A stretch of DNA of 64,000 nt from Metabacillus litoralis. GTDB taxonomy: Bacteria; Bacillota; Bacilli; Bacillales; Bacillaceae. The translations under genes were made by a program, and so were the position numbers. The DNA lies in the NCBI RefSeq assembly GCF_007994985.1, contig NZ_VOQF01000006.1, forward strand, positions 124,001 to 188,000, read 5' to 3'. The notes under the pieces were generated by a model, which saw only the letters and a list, made by a program, of their open reading frames with translations, did no database searches and was not told the DNA's origin. Shown here one piece after another: positions 37,245 to 47,085 of the stretch (position 1 is its first letter; the number at the start of each line of letters is the position of its first letter).

Positions 37245-38780
37245 TTATACTCCTCCCCTAGCCTTACTTTTTGTCATATACTTCATTACAGTTTCTTGTG
37301 TCGCATCTTGACTATTTATCTCCCCTGTTATCCTACCTTCATTCATCGCGTATATTCGATCACACATTCCAAGAATTTCAGGCAGTTCGGATGAGATAAT
37401 TAAGATGCCTTTCCCTTCATTTGCTAGCTGATTAATAATCGAATAAATTTCATACTTTGCTCCTACATCAATACCCCGAGTTGGTTCATCTAGAATTAGA
37501 ATATCTGGTTGTGAGAAAATCCATTTACTTAAAACAACCTTTTGCTGATTACCACCACTTAAATTACCTGTTTTTTGAAAAACACTAGGGGTTTTAATTT
37601 TCATCTGCTCACGAAATTTTTCTGCTTCTATAACTTCTTGGTTGTTATTAATAACAAAACCTTTTGAAATCTTTTTTAAATTAACTAATGATATATTTTG
37701 TTTAATATCATCCATTAAAACTAAACCATTACCCTTTCGATCTTCTGTAACATATGCAATTCCGTTATTGATGGCTTGATTTACATTATTAAGTTGAATT
37801 TTCTTGCCATCTTTATATAATTCACCAGTTATTTTTTTCCCAAAAGACTTTCCAAAAATACTCATAGCTAGTTCTGTCCGACCAGCACCCATTAACCCAG
37901 CAATTCCGATAATTTCACCTTTTTTAATGTGAAAATTAGCATTATCAATTACCTTCCGCTCATTAGTATGGTATACATTCCAATTTTTCACTTCAAAAAT
38001 TATTTCACCAATTTTAGGATCCCTTTTAGGATAACGATTTGTTAAATCCCTTCCCACCATACCTTTAATAATCCTATCCTCATCTACATTATCTTTTTCC
38101 ATATCTAACGTTTCGATTGTCTGACCATCACGTAAAATCGTTACTGAATCAGCAACTTTAGAAATTTCATTCAGCTTGTGTGTAATAATAATTGCTGACA
38201 TACCCTGTCTTTTAAATTCTAGTAACAAATCCAATAGGTTTTCACTATCATCCTCATTCAACGCAGCTGTTGGTTCGTCTAGAATAAGTAATTTAACTTT
38301 TTTAGATAAGGCTTTTGCAATTTCTACTAACTGTTGCTTTCCAACTCCTATTTCCGTAATTAATTTATCAGGGGACTCTTTCAGACCAACCTTTTCTAAT
38401 AGTTCCTTTGTTTTATTCGTTGTTTCATGCCAATTTATAATGCCTCTTTTAGAATTTTCATTTCCTAAAAATATATTTTCTTTAATTGATAAATCGGGGA
38501 TTAGTGCTAGTTCTTGATGGATAATAACAATTCCTAATTCTTCACTTTGCTTAATATTTTTAAATTCACAAACCTGATTTTGAAACAAAATATCTCCTGA
38601 ATATGATCCATGTGGATATACCCCACTTAACACTTTCATTAGAGTTGATTTACCTGCACCATTTTCACCTGCTAAGGCATGGACTTCACCCTGTTTCACT
38701 TTTAAATTCACATTTTCAAGCGCTTTAACGCCTGGAAACTCTTTCGTTATGTTTCTCATTTCTAAAATAACTTCAGACAT
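37245..38780 (-). CDS. araG: L-arabinose ABC importer ATPase, double cassette
   Basis: A 511-residue protein with two ABC cassettes, as usual for monosaccharide importers (RbsA/XylG/AraG). The first cassette has Walker [13 protein letters not shown], a degenerate signature [15 protein letters not shown] and Walker [12 protein letters not shown]. The second has [16 protein letters not shown], signature [14 protein letters not shown] and [13 protein letters not shown]. The start follows AAAGGTGG. It is flanked by araE and araH. Confidence 0.95.
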   Translation of the reverse strand: MSEVILEMRNITKEFPGVKALENVNLKVKQGEVHALAGENGAGKSTLMKVLSGVYPHGSYSGDILFQNQVCEFKNIKQSEELGIVIIHQELALIPDLSIKENIFLGNENSKRGIINWHETTNKTKELLEKVGLKESPDKLITEIGVGKQQLVEIAKALSKKVKLLILDEPTAALNEDDSENLLDLLLEFKRQGMSAIIITHKLNEISKVADSVTILRDGQTIETLDMEKDNVDEDRIIKGMVGRDLTNRYPKRDPKIGEIIFEVKNWNVYHTNERKVIDNANFHIKKGEIIGIAGLMGAGRTELAMSIFGKSFGKKITGELYKDGKKIQLNNVNQAINNGIAYVTEDRKGNGLVLMDDIKQNISLVNLKKISKGFVINNNQEVIEAEKFREQMKIKTPSVFQKTGNLSGGNQQKVVLSKWIFSQPDILILDEPTRGIDVGAKYEIYSIINQLANEGKGILIISSELPEILGMCDRIYAMNEGRITGEINSQDATQETVMKYMTKSKARGGV

Positions 38781-38879
38781 ATTACAAACACCACCTTTAA
38801 AATGTATTTAGACTTGCTTAGAAGAGCCCTTTTATTAAACTTGACTCTCCTTAAGTAGCCTAAATCCATATCATGTAAA

Positions 38880-39959
38880 TTATTGTGTCAATTCATCTTC
38901 TGTATAATAGCCGCTATCTACTAGTACTTCACTGTAATTGTTCACATCAACTGATACTGGCTCCAATAAATACGCTGGTACAACTTTTTCACCATTATCA
39001 TATGTTTCTTTGTCATTTACTTCTGCTTCTTTTCCTTTAAGAACAGCCTCTGCCATTGCTACTGCTTTTTTAGCCAGCTCTCTTGTATCCTTAAATACTG
39101 TTTGTGTTTGTTCTTTAGCAATTATCGATTTTACTGAAGCTAACTCAGCATCTTGACCTGTAATAATTGGCATTGGTTTATCTCCTGAACCATAGCCAAC
39201 ACCTTTCAAAGAAGAAATGATACCAATACTTATCCCATCATATGGTGAAAGAATAGCATCAACTTTTTCTCCTGAATAATAAGCACTCAATAAGTTATCC
39301 ATTCTAGATTGAGCCACAGATCCATCCCATCTTAAAGTTGCACCTTGATCAAAAGAAGTTTGACCACTTTGTACAACTAATTTGCCAGAATCAATATAAG
39401 GTTGTAACACTGACATTGCTCCATCAAAGAAGAAGTAAGCGTTATTATCATCAGGTGATCCTGCAAATAACTCGATATTAAAAGGTCCCTTTCCATCTTT
39501 TAATCCAAGAGATTCCTCAATATATGAACCTTGTAAAACACCAACTTGGAAGTTATCAAATGTAGCATAGTAACTAACATGTTCTGTATTTTTTATTAGA
39601 CGATCATATGCAATTACTTTAATTCCCTGTTTATCAGCTTTAGCTAATACGTTTGAAAGTGCTTCTCCATCGATAGGTGCTATAACTAAGACATCTACCT
39701 CTTTTGTAATCATATTCTCAATCTGAGAAACTTGATTTTCAACTACGTCTTCAGCGTATTGTAGATCTGTTTCATATCCTAATGATTCAAATTCTTTCAC
39801 CATATTATCACCGTCGTTCACCCATCTTTCAGAGGATTTAGTAGGCATCGCAATTCCTACAGTTCCACTTTCTCCACCACTTGCTCCCTCGTTTCCTCCA
39901 CAAGCTGCTAGTGAAGCTAACATAAATATTAAAATAAATACTGAAAATAAATTTCTCAT
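38880..39959 (-). CDS. araE: L-arabinose-binding lipoprotein (ChvE/XylF-like)
   Basis: A 359-residue periplasmic-binding-protein I fold lipoprotein with lipobox LAAC. The multiple-monosaccharide-binding marks are [49 protein letters not shown] and [15 protein letters not shown]. The start follows AGGGGGAAAAGTAG. It is the first gene of araEGH; a cre site lies about 125 bp upstream. In Geobacillus, AraE expression is induced by AraPST, whose homologues lie just upstream here. The name follows that system and is not the unrelated AraE permease of B. subtilis. Confidence 0.9.
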   Translation of the reverse strand: MRNLFSVFILIFMLASLAACGGNEGASGGESGTVGIAMPTKSSERWVNDGDNMVKEFESLGYETDLQYAEDVVENQVSQIENMITKEVDVLVIAPIDGEALSNVLAKADKQGIKVIAYDRLIKNTEHVSYYATFDNFQVGVLQGSYIEESLGLKDGKGPFNIELFAGSPDDNNAYFFFDGAMSVLQPYIDSGKLVVQSGQTSFDQGATLRWDGSVAQSRMDNLLSAYYSGEKVDAILSPYDGISIGIISSLKGVGYGSGDKPMPIITGQDAELASVKSIIAKEQTQTVFKDTRELAKKAVAMAEAVLKGKEAEVNDKETYDNGEKVVPAYLLEPVSVDVNNYSEVLVDSGYYTEDELTQ

Positions 39960-40083
39960 CTACTTTTCCCCCTGTTATTCTTTTTTCTTGTATCAGGTTG
40001 TTCACCATTGAATAAAATATATCACCTTGTTAATTTTCAGTCTTTTCAATAAAAATACAATTTTTATAATAATTAAACTTTAT

Positions 40084-40097
40084 TTTAAGCGCTTTCA
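40084..40097 (-). promoter_or_regulatory. cre site of araE
   Basis: TTTAAGCGCTTTCA is a good CcpA-site match in the araE promoter region. No AraR box was seen here, consistent with control by AraPST. Confidence 0.65.
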
Positions 40098-40207
40098 TTT
40101 TTTTATTGTGTATTAATAATTAAAGGCTCTTTTCTGAAAGATTGTTGCTATTTGACATCTTTATCTGTTGGTAACAAGTGTTTTATCGCATAAAAGGTAT
40201 AATTTTT

Positions 40208-40284
40208 AGAAGAAAAGATGCCACTAGACTTTATACAGAGTTGTTTCCAATAGGATTCTAAAAACAACAAAGTTTACGAAAACA
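40208..40284. repeat. Short intergenic repeat, copy A
   Basis: AGAAAAGATGCCACTAGACT and the following TTTAT recur at 61935-62005, as does AAGTTTACGAAAACA, giving a shared ~75-bp layout. It lies between araT and the araE promoter. Origin unknown. Confidence 0.6.
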
Positions 40285-40294
40285 CCCTAATTAA

Positions 40295-40327
40295 AACAAC
40301 CCTTTCTCATAATGAAAAAGGGTTGTT
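40295..40327 (-). terminator. Terminator of araPST
   Basis: AACAACCCTTT pairs with AAAGGGTTGTT with extra pairing at the loop, followed by TTTTAATT on the minus strand. Confidence 0.8.
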
Positions 40328-40347
40328 AAAGATAGGACGTAGTAAGG

Positions 40348-41568
40348 TTATTCATTAATAAATGTTGGATTTTTCCTATACTTGTTTGGTGAAACTCCAA
40401 CTACTTTTTTAAAAGCTGTACTAAAATAATGTTGTGTGTCATAACCTACTTCTTCAGCTATTTGGACAATTGGGAGGTCAGTATTATTTAAGAGCATAAT
40501 AGCCTCTTTAATCCTTAAGTTAGTTACTAAACTAACAAATGACGTTCCTAAATCTTGTTTAATAATTCGACCTAAATAAACAGGTGATACTTGTAAGTTG
40601 TCTGCTACTTGTTCAATTGTTATATCAGAATCTGTAAAATTTTTTTCAATATACTGTCTAGCTCTTCTAACAATTGGTGAGATGGTTGTTTCACTAACTA
40701 ATTTCTTTTTACAGTTTTCATATCCTTCAGCAATGGATGCAATGTCATTTTCAATGTTTTCAATATAAATATTTATAGATATTTTCAAGTACTCTTTTAT
40801 TTTCATTTTCACTATATTATATAGATTCTCAGAAATACTATCCCACAGTAAAACGATGATTAGGTCTGTTTCATCTCTGAAACTCACTTTTGAACAATGA
40901 TCAAATACTTCTGAAGTTATATTTTCTATTGAAAACAGTAGGATTTTTTTATCTTTATCAGACAACAATGGTTTATTAGCTACGTATTCTGGGCATTGAA
41001 TGACTAAAATATGTTTTGGGCTACTTAAAGGGAGGTCAAAGAATTTTAACTGATTTATTATGCTTTCCCTATTCTTTATTGTTCCATTTATCCATTTATT
41101 AAAAAATTGTTCACGTAATATTGATAGATTATTCTCTATTTGTCTTGAAGCCATCTCTAAAAATTCATCTTGTTTTGTATCACTTTCCAATTCCTCAACA
41201 ACTTGATCTAAAACTTCATTTAATTTATTAGGTTCAACTGGTTTTAGAATATAATCGGTGACATTTAATCTTAAGGCTTCCTGAGCATATGTGAATTCAT
41301 CATGACCAGTTATAATAATAATCTTACATAATGGTAGTTGTTCTCTTATTTTTTTTATTAAAGAAAGTCCATTCATAATCGGCATATTCAAATCCACTAA
41401 GATTATATTAACAGAGTATTTTAAAGCAAGCTCCAAAGCTTCTTCACCATCTTCAGCTTCAGCTTCGACAAACATGTTAAATGATGACCATTCAACAGAT
41501 TGACGGATTCCCTCCCGAATAATAGGTTCATCATCGGCAATTAATACTTTCCATATAGAATTAATCAC
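40348..41568 (-). CDS. araT: Response regulator of the arabinose three-component system (YesN/AraC type)
   Basis: A 406-residue regulator. The receiver domain has acidic pocket Asp12/Asp13 and phospho-acceptor Asp59 (LVDLNMPIMNG), then TGHDEF and LKPVE. The C-terminus is an AraC helix-turn-helix pair (~300-400; ITIEQVADNLQVSPVYLGRI; IVQIAEEVGYDTQHYFSTAF; VGVSPNKYRKNP). GTG start (41568) after GGAGGGAGAAAT. It lies 12 bp after the kinase gene. By analogy with G. stearothermophilus AraT it should activate araEGH directly downstream. Confidence 0.9.
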   Translation of the reverse strand: MINSIWKVLIADDEPIIREGIRQSVEWSSFNMFVEAEAEDGEEALELALKYSVNIILVDLNMPIMNGLSLIKKIREQLPLCKIIIITGHDEFTYAQEALRLNVTDYILKPVEPNKLNEVLDQVVEELESDTKQDEFLEMASRQIENNLSILREQFFNKWINGTIKNRESIINQLKFFDLPLSSPKHILVIQCPEYVANKPLLSDKDKKILLFSIENITSEVFDHCSKVSFRDETDLIIVLLWDSISENLYNIVKMKIKEYLKISINIYIENIENDIASIAEGYENCKKKLVSETTISPIVRRARQYIEKNFTDSDITIEQVADNLQVSPVYLGRIIKQDLGTSFVSLVTNLRIKEAIMLLNNTDLPIVQIAEEVGYDTQHYFSTAFKKVVGVSPNKYRKNPTFINE

Positions 41569-41580
41569 ATTTCTCCCTCC

Positions 41581-43392
41581 TTAAGCTTTAGCATCATCAA
41601 CTATAATATCTCTCTTTATAGGTAGGAAAATTGTTACTATTGTTCCCTCCCCTACTTTACTATCAATCTTTATTCCATAATTGTTTCCATATGTTAACTT
41701 GATTCTTTCCTGTACATTCATCATGCCGTACCCAATATCAATTTGTTTACTTTCTTTATTATCATATAAAGCATCCATAGTCTTTCTGAGTTTTCCAAGC
41801 CTATCTTGGTCTATACCTTTCCCATCGTCTCTAACAGTAAGTACCAAAAAATCCTGCTCTTTATTTGCTTGGATATAGATATGCCCAGGACCTCTTCTTT
41901 CTTTAATTCCATGGTAAATTGCATTTTCAACTATTGGTTGTAGCACAAGTTTGAGAGTCATAACATCATGTATGGCTGGTTCAATTGTAATAGTAAAATT
42001 TAATTTATCTCTGTATCTAGCTTTTTGAATACTTAAATAACTTTGTATATGTGTTATTTCATCAGTTAATAGAATATGATCTTGTCCCTTATTTAATCCA
42101 ATACGAAACAACCTAGACAAAGAGGATACCAATTCTGAGACATCTTCAGCTCCTTGATTTCTTGCCATCCAATTTATCGTATCTAATGTATTATAAAGAA
42201 AATGTGGCTTAATATGTGCTTGAAGACTTCTAAGCTCAGCCTCTCTTTTTTGACGTTCATGATGTTCGGTTAATGAAAGGAGATTTATAATCTTAGAAAT
42301 CATGTGATTAAAACTCTTACCCAACATACCAATTTCATCTTTTCGATTACCTTCATAACGAACTGTCAAGGTACCTGATTCGACCTGTCTCATGATTGAC
42401 ATGAGGTGAACAATAGGTTCAGACATTGATTTAGAAATATAGTAGGATGCAGTTATACCAAACAAACAAACGAAAAAGAAAAAAGATATAACGAATAAAT
42501 GTATTTTCCTAACTTCCACCACAGAATCGTTCATGGAAAATATACCGACTGTTATCCAATTTGTAAACGCTTGCTTTTGGAAGATAAATTGAAGGTTATT
42601 TCCGTTTATTTTCTCTGAAAAAGATCCCGAATCTTCCTCATTTATAAGCAGCCTTTCAGGGACATTTTCAATTAAAGGAGTTGGTGGAGTATAAATCCCC
42701 TGTCCTTTTTCATCAATAACCATTAAATAACCATATTTCCCTAACCTAACATTTTTGGTTGCTTCAGCAATTACTCTCAACTTTAAATCAATTAAAACAA
42801 CACCAAGAACTTTTTGTGTTTCTGGTTGGAGTATTGCTCTTACAACTGTGACTACTTCACTATTCTTATATTTAACATGACTTGTAATCTTTCGATCTGT
42901 TGGATGACCTATAATTTTAAATATTCCCTCGTTTTCAACTGCTTCCTTATACCACGCCTCATTTGTTAAGTTGTATTCAAATCTAGGATACAATTCATTA
43001 CTGACATATCCTCCGTTACTATTAACAACTAATATTCCTGCAACCTCCGGATATAAGGTTGAAAGCCCTTGCATAAATTGACGTATCTCATATTCTTCAT
43101 TTTCATTCTGATCTTCTATTTCTTGGTTGCTTAAAAATTTTTTAATTTCAGGGTCCATAGATAATAAATAAGTAATATTTTGCATATTGCTAGCATGTGA
43201 TTCTAAAGTGCGATTTACTTGTTCAATTAGTTGAAGTGTGTGTTGTGTAGCTTGTTTATCTATTATGTGCTCAACTGTATAGCCAGTTAAAAGACCCAAT
43301 CCGATAGATGGTAAAATACTAATTAAAAGAAGTAACGTGATAATTTTGTGTCTAATCGGTAGATGATTGAATTGAAATAATGGTTGCTTCAT
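41581..43392 (-). CDS. araS: Sensor histidine kinase of the arabinose three-component system (YesM type)
   Basis: A membrane kinase of about 603 residues. TM1 (IITLLLLISILPSIGLGLL), an extracellular Cache-like domain (residues ~40-295), TM2 (LFVISFFFFVCLFGITASYY), a HAMP domain, then the LytS/YesM-type His-kinase box LQAHIKPHFLYNTLDTINWM (His397 from this start) and the ATPase N, G1 and G2 boxes (VENAIYHGI, DDGKGID, GIGYGMMN-like). The preferred ATG (43392) follows GAGAGTTGACTAAT. It is paired with araP upstream and araT downstream. Confidence 0.9.
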   Translation of the reverse strand: MKQPLFQFNHLPIRHKIITLLLLISILPSIGLGLLTGYTVEHIIDKQATQHTLQLIEQVNRTLESHASNMQNITYLLSMDPEIKKFLSNQEIEDQNENEEYEIRQFMQGLSTLYPEVAGILVVNSNGGYVSNELYPRFEYNLTNEAWYKEAVENEGIFKIIGHPTDRKITSHVKYKNSEVVTVVRAILQPETQKVLGVVLIDLKLRVIAEATKNVRLGKYGYLMVIDEKGQGIYTPPTPLIENVPERLLINEEDSGSFSEKINGNNLQFIFQKQAFTNWITVGIFSMNDSVVEVRKIHLFVISFFFFVCLFGITASYYISKSMSEPIVHLMSIMRQVESGTLTVRYEGNRKDEIGMLGKSFNHMISKIINLLSLTEHHERQKREAELRSLQAHIKPHFLYNTLDTINWMARNQGAEDVSELVSSLSRLFRIGLNKGQDHILLTDEITHIQSYLSIQKARYRDKLNFTITIEPAIHDVMTLKLVLQPIVENAIYHGIKERRGPGHIYIQANKEQDFLVLTVRDDGKGIDQDRLGKLRKTMDALYDNKESKQIDIGYGMMNVQERIKLTYGNNYGIKIDSKVGEGTIVTIFLPIKRDIIVDDAKA

Positions 43393-43418
43393 ATTAGTCA
43401 ACTCTCAATCTAGTAACA

Positions 43419-44429
43419 TTAATCAGCATAAAAATCTTCTACATTTTCTTTTGAGACAATTGTTATACCTGTATCAATATAAGCTGGAAATTGTTTCGAA
43501 TTATCCATTTTTTCTGTAGAAGTTATACCATGGTTATTCTTAAAAAGGATTTGTAAAGACCAATAGCCCATATTCCAAGTACCTTGAGCAATTGTCGCCG
43601 CTATAGCATCTTCTTTAATTTTATCTAGAGTTTGTTTATCTGTGTCAAAACTAATAACTTTAATTTCTTCTGTTTTTTTAATAGATTCAATCGCATTAGT
43701 AATTCCTACTCCACCATTTGCTTCTGTAGCAAAAATCCCTCTTATATTAGGATACTCTTTTAAGATTTTCTCTGTAACTAATTTTGAACGTAATTGATCT
43801 CCTTTACCATCCTCTATAGCAACAACTTCCATTCCAGGATATTTTTTCTGTACAGTTTCTATAAATCCTTCTGTTCTTTCTATATGGTTAAGTTGATTAG
43901 GTAGAGTGATGACAGCAACTTTTCCTTTTCCTTTTAGCAGTTCTGCCATTTTGTCAGCACTTGCATTTCCAGCACTATAATTGTTTGTACCTAAAAAAGT
44001 ATGAGCATTACTCGCTGGTGCATCAGAATCAAATAGTATAACTGGTATTCCAGCTTCTATTGCCTTATTTATAGTTGAGTTCAATGCAAATGGGTCCATT
44101 GCAGATAATGCAATTCCATCTGGTTTCTTAGCTATTACTTGCTCTAAAACAGTCATTTGTTCATGAACATCATACTGAGTTGCTCCTCGATATTCAACTG
44201 AAACATTTAACTCGTTAGCTGCGTCTTCAAAGCCCTTAATAGCACTTTTCCAGTATTCAATTCCAGATTGAAATGTCAGCATAACGTATTTTTCATTAAT
44301 GTCTCCTCGAAATTGATTTTCCTGATTGTCCTCATAAGAACTTGTTATGGTATCTTTCAAATGATAGTTGTATATATAAATAAAGAAAACTGTAAATAAG
44401 ACTAAATATCCAATCAATAGCCTTTTCAA
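43419..44429 (-). CDS. araP: Membrane-anchored sugar-binding sensor of the three-component system
   Basis: A 336-residue RbsB-like periplasmic-binding-protein fold tethered by an N-terminal hydrophobic segment (LLIGYLVLFTVFFIYIY) with no lipobox. Binding-fold marks are IEYWKSAIKGFEDAANEL, KPDGIALSAMDP, GIPVILFDSDAPAS and GIFATEANGGVGI. TTG start (44429). Such proteins present bound sugar to a YesM-type kinase (AraP with AraS in Geobacillus; XylFII with LytS in Clostridium). L-arabinose as ligand is inferred from araEGH next door. An AraR box lies 43 bp upstream. Confidence 0.88.
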   Translation of the reverse strand: MKRLLIGYLVLFTVFFIYIYNYHLKDTITSSYEDNQENQFRGDINEKYVMLTFQSGIEYWKSAIKGFEDAANELNVSVEYRGATQYDVHEQMTVLEQVIAKKPDGIALSAMDPFALNSTINKAIEAGIPVILFDSDAPASNAHTFLGTNNYSAGNASADKMAELLKGKGKVAVITLPNQLNHIERTEGFIETVQKKYPGMEVVAIEDGKGDQLRSKLVTEKILKEYPNIRGIFATEANGGVGITNAIESIKKTEEIKVISFDTDKQTLDKIKEDAIAATIAQGTWNMGYWSLQILFKNNHGITSTEKMDNSKQFPAYIDTGITIVSKENVEDFYAD

Positions 44430-44471
44430 TTGGTAGAGTCACCACCTTAGAGATTGTTTTATTTATTATAC

Positions 44472-44487
44472 ACATGTACGGACATTA
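44472..44487. promoter_or_regulatory. AraR box between araP and the chemoreceptor
   Basis: ACATGTACGGACATTA resembles the AraR operator. It lies in the divergent promoter region, close to araP and 266 bp before the chemoreceptor, so AraR may gate the sensor operon. The rest of this ~320-bp gap is AT-rich with no other signal I can support. Confidence 0.65.
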
Positions 44488-44752
44488 AACCTATACTATT
44501 TATCACTTTTGCATCTACTATTACGGGAATTTTCGACTTTTAAACTATTAAGATGTATAAATTTAATAATTGTTTATAAGGCGTTAACATAGGTCTATTT
44601 AGATACGAATCGACATTTTTTTCAAAAAAATCTAAAAAAAGTGTAATTTTTACTAGTAATGTCATTTTTTAAGTTGTAATATGAAGGAGAATATTTTATT
44701 ACTACCAACGTAATTTGGTAGAGTGGTTTTGGCTTAATCGGGGGAGGTCACC

Positions 44753-46570
44753 GTGTTTAACCAAAATGAGAGAAAAGAAAAAGCTCCAAAGAAACAAAAA
44801 CAGATTAAATTAAAGAAAAAGGACTTAAAAAAGCCTGGAGCCGAGAAGAAACAACTGGGTATTTTCTCCTATATTAACACCATTCGCGGAAAATTAATTA
44901 TATCTTTTGGTTTATTATCAATTGTCCTACTTTTATCCGCAACAACTTCTTACACAAACATCAACAAGCTAGATAAAGAAATTGATTATTTAATTCAACA
45001 TGACTTGGAAATAAACACAAGTACACAGGATTTATCAAGAATTTTACTTAGTATGGAGACAAGCCAAAGAGGTTTTGTTATTACAGGGCTTACAGATTTT
45101 ATTTATCCATTTGAGAATGGTAAAAATGACATTCCTACAGAACTTGAACATTTAAGAAACCTTTTCAAAGGTAATGATAGTCAACTGGCAAAGTTAACAA
45201 ACATTGAGGAAGCCTTTAACAACTGGGTTGCCTATTCTGATAGCCTAGTTAATACAAGAAAAACTGTTGGTTTAGACGAAGCTGCAATTATTGTTGAAGC
45301 TGGTGAAGGAACAGAGTATATGAATTCCATTCAAACTGATGTTGAATTGATAGTTGCTGATCAGCAAAAAAACCAACAAGAAAGAATTAATGACTTGAAT
45401 AGTCAAGTTTCAATTTTTAAAATAGTCACAATAAGTTTAACCTTATTCGCAATTTTATTATCTATATTCTTTGCACTTAGCTTAACTAGAGGACTAAAAA
45501 TTAACTTAAATAAAATTAGCACGTCCATTCTTGAAATTGCTAATGCTGGTGGTAACTTAACAAAACGAATTCAGGTAAATTCAAAAGATGAGCTCGCAGA
45601 TTTAGCAAATGACACAAATCAATTAATCGATGGTATCAGCACTTTGGTACACCAAGTTTCGCAAATGGCGCAAAATGTAACCGCAACCACAAGACATTTG
45701 CTAACTTCAACAGAAGAAACTACAACAGTAATCAATTCAATTGCGAATGCTTCTAGTGAGATTGCCTCTGGAAGTGAAAAAACCGAAACAAAAATGAAGA
45801 TATCATTTGAAATCATGCAAAGTCTTGAAAAAGCAGCAATATCTTTAAGTGAACAAGCTGAAACAGTAAAAACTAACTCGATTAAAATGCAACAGGTAGC
45901 ACAAAATGGTGGAAATTCTGTTAAAGCATCTTCTGAAAAAATGCTATCCATAGAAGAAACTATGTCTAACACAAATAAAACTGTTGAAGCCCTAGGGAAG
46001 AAATCTACCGAAATCACTTCAATTATTAGCACAATTACTGACATTGCTGAACAAACAAATTTATTAGCACTTAATGCTGCAATTGAAGCTGCACGTGCAG
46101 GTGAGCAAGGTAAAGGATTTGCAGTTGTAGCAGCGGAAGTGAGAAGATTAGCAGAGCAATCACAGGATGCTGCACGTGGTGTGAAGCAAATTATTAGCTC
46201 GATTCAAGATGAAGTAAAAGTAATCATCAATCAAAATGATGAAGGAGTAAAAGAAGTTATCTCTGGAGTAGAGCTAACAAAGCAAACGAATAGCTCTTTC
46301 GAAGATATTGTGAAACAAACACAGATGACAACAACTGTCGTCAATACAATGGTTGATTATATCCAGCAAACGATGAATCTTAGTAAAGAAGTGTCAGATG
46401 CTTTTAATCAAGTGATCGAAATTTCATCTACTAATGCATCACATACGGAAACAACAGCTGCCGCATCTCAACAAGGCTCTGCAGCAATGCAGGAGATTGC
46501 TGCATCAACTTCAATGCTTTCTAAACAAGCTGATGATTTAATGAAGGTTATCGGGAATTTTAAAATCTAA
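44753..46570 (+). CDS. Methyl-accepting chemotaxis protein
   Basis: A 605-residue chemoreceptor. It has a Lys-rich cytoplasmic N-terminus (~1-40), TM1 ([20 protein letters not shown]), an extracellular CHASE3-like four-helix region with [15 protein letters not shown]2 ([20 protein letters not shown]), a HAMP domain and a long signalling coiled coil. The tip [20 protein letters not shown] and [13 protein letters not shown] are hallmarks. GTG start after GGGGGAGGTCACC. It is divergent from araPST with an AraR box between them, which suggests a role in taxis toward arabinose, possibly through a binding protein. The ligand is unproven. Confidence 0.93.
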   Translation: MFNQNERKEKAPKKQKQIKLKKKDLKKPGAEKKQLGIFSYINTIRGKLIISFGLLSIVLLLSATTSYTNINKLDKEIDYLIQHDLEINTSTQDLSRILLSMETSQRGFVITGLTDFIYPFENGKNDIPTELEHLRNLFKGNDSQLAKLTNIEEAFNNWVAYSDSLVNTRKTVGLDEAAIIVEAGEGTEYMNSIQTDVELIVADQQKNQQERINDLNSQVSIFKIVTISLTLFAILLSIFFALSLTRGLKINLNKISTSILEIANAGGNLTKRIQVNSKDELADLANDTNQLIDGISTLVHQVSQMAQNVTATTRHLLTSTEETTTVINSIANASSEIASGSEKTETKMKISFEIMQSLEKAAISLSEQAETVKTNSIKMQQVAQNGGNSVKASSEKMLSIEETMSNTNKTVEALGKKSTEITSIISTITDIAEQTNLLALNAAIEAARAGEQGKGFAVVAAEVRRLAEQSQDAARGVKQIISSIQDEVKVIINQNDEGVKEVISGVELTKQTNSSFEDIVKQTQMTTTVVNTMVDYIQQTMNLSKEVSDAFNQVIEISSTNASHTETTAAASQQGSAAMQEIAASTSMLSKQADDLMKVIGNFKI

Positions 46571-46585
46571 TGTGTCAAAATAATA

Positions 46586-46616
46586 GCGCTTGGATTCTTA
46601 TTCAAGCGTTTATTTT
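46586..46616 (+). terminator. Terminator of the chemoreceptor gene
   Basis: GCGCTTG pairs with CAAGCG(T), followed by TTTATTTTTC on the plus strand. Confidence 0.75.
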
Positions 46617-46639
46617 TCATTTATTTAAGGTCTTTAATT

Positions 46640-46795
46640 ATGAGTGTATTTGTAAACTTTTTTGCTATTTTATACCTTTTATACGAAATATCTATTTCAA
46701 CAGGGGATAAAGGCAATTTAACAAAAATCTTTCAGGAAAATGCTCTAAAAAGGCAACAAACCAATAATCTAATGTGGAAACAGCAAATTAAATAA
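46640..46795 (+). CDS. Possible 51-residue small protein
   Basis: An ATG frame of 51 codons with a hydrophobic start (VFVNFFAILYLLYEI) and a polar, basic tail (MWKQQIK). Only a weak AAGG site lies nine bases upstream, and the frame follows the chemoreceptor terminator. It may be chance; I do not recognise it. Confidence 0.2.
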   Translation: MSVFVNFFAILYLLYEISISTGDKGNLTKIFQENALKRQQTNNLMWKQQIK

Positions 46796-46820
46796 GCTGA
46801 TTTTGAAAGAAAATTGGACT

Positions 46821-46920
46821 TATCATCGATTCTTGAGATTTATCATCGATTTTACAGATTTATCATCGATTTTACAGATTTATCTTCGATTTTGCGTATT
46901 TATCTCCGATTAGACAATTT
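46821..46920 (+). repeat. Tandem repeat, five 20-bp units
   Basis: Five consecutive units start at 46821, 46841, 46861, 46881 and 46901. The central two are TATCATCGATTTTACAGATT; the outer ones diverge (TATCTTCGAT, TATCTCCGAT). The core ATCGAT is palindromic in the first three. There are no spacers, so it is not a CRISPR. Confidence 0.85.
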
Positions 46921-47002
46921 ACGACAAAACTCCTTATTGTAAGTCTCTTCTATAATCAGTAGAAAGCTACTTTTAAAATAAAAAAGTCTACAAAACACAA
47001 AA

Positions 47003-47029
47003 CAGACCAATCACAATACGATTGGTCTG
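47003..47029 (-). terminator. Terminator of the GH127 gene
   Basis: CAGACCAATC pairs exactly with GATTGGTCTG, followed on the minus strand by TTTTGTGTTTTG. Confidence 0.8.
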
Positions 47030-47085
47030 CTGATTCATTTATTATCATTAACCCCAAAAAAACGAGTCTTAACTATTATGATCAG

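Noticed and set aside
46821-46920. CRISPR array.
   Set aside because: Units are contiguous 20-mers without spacers, and no cas genes are nearby.
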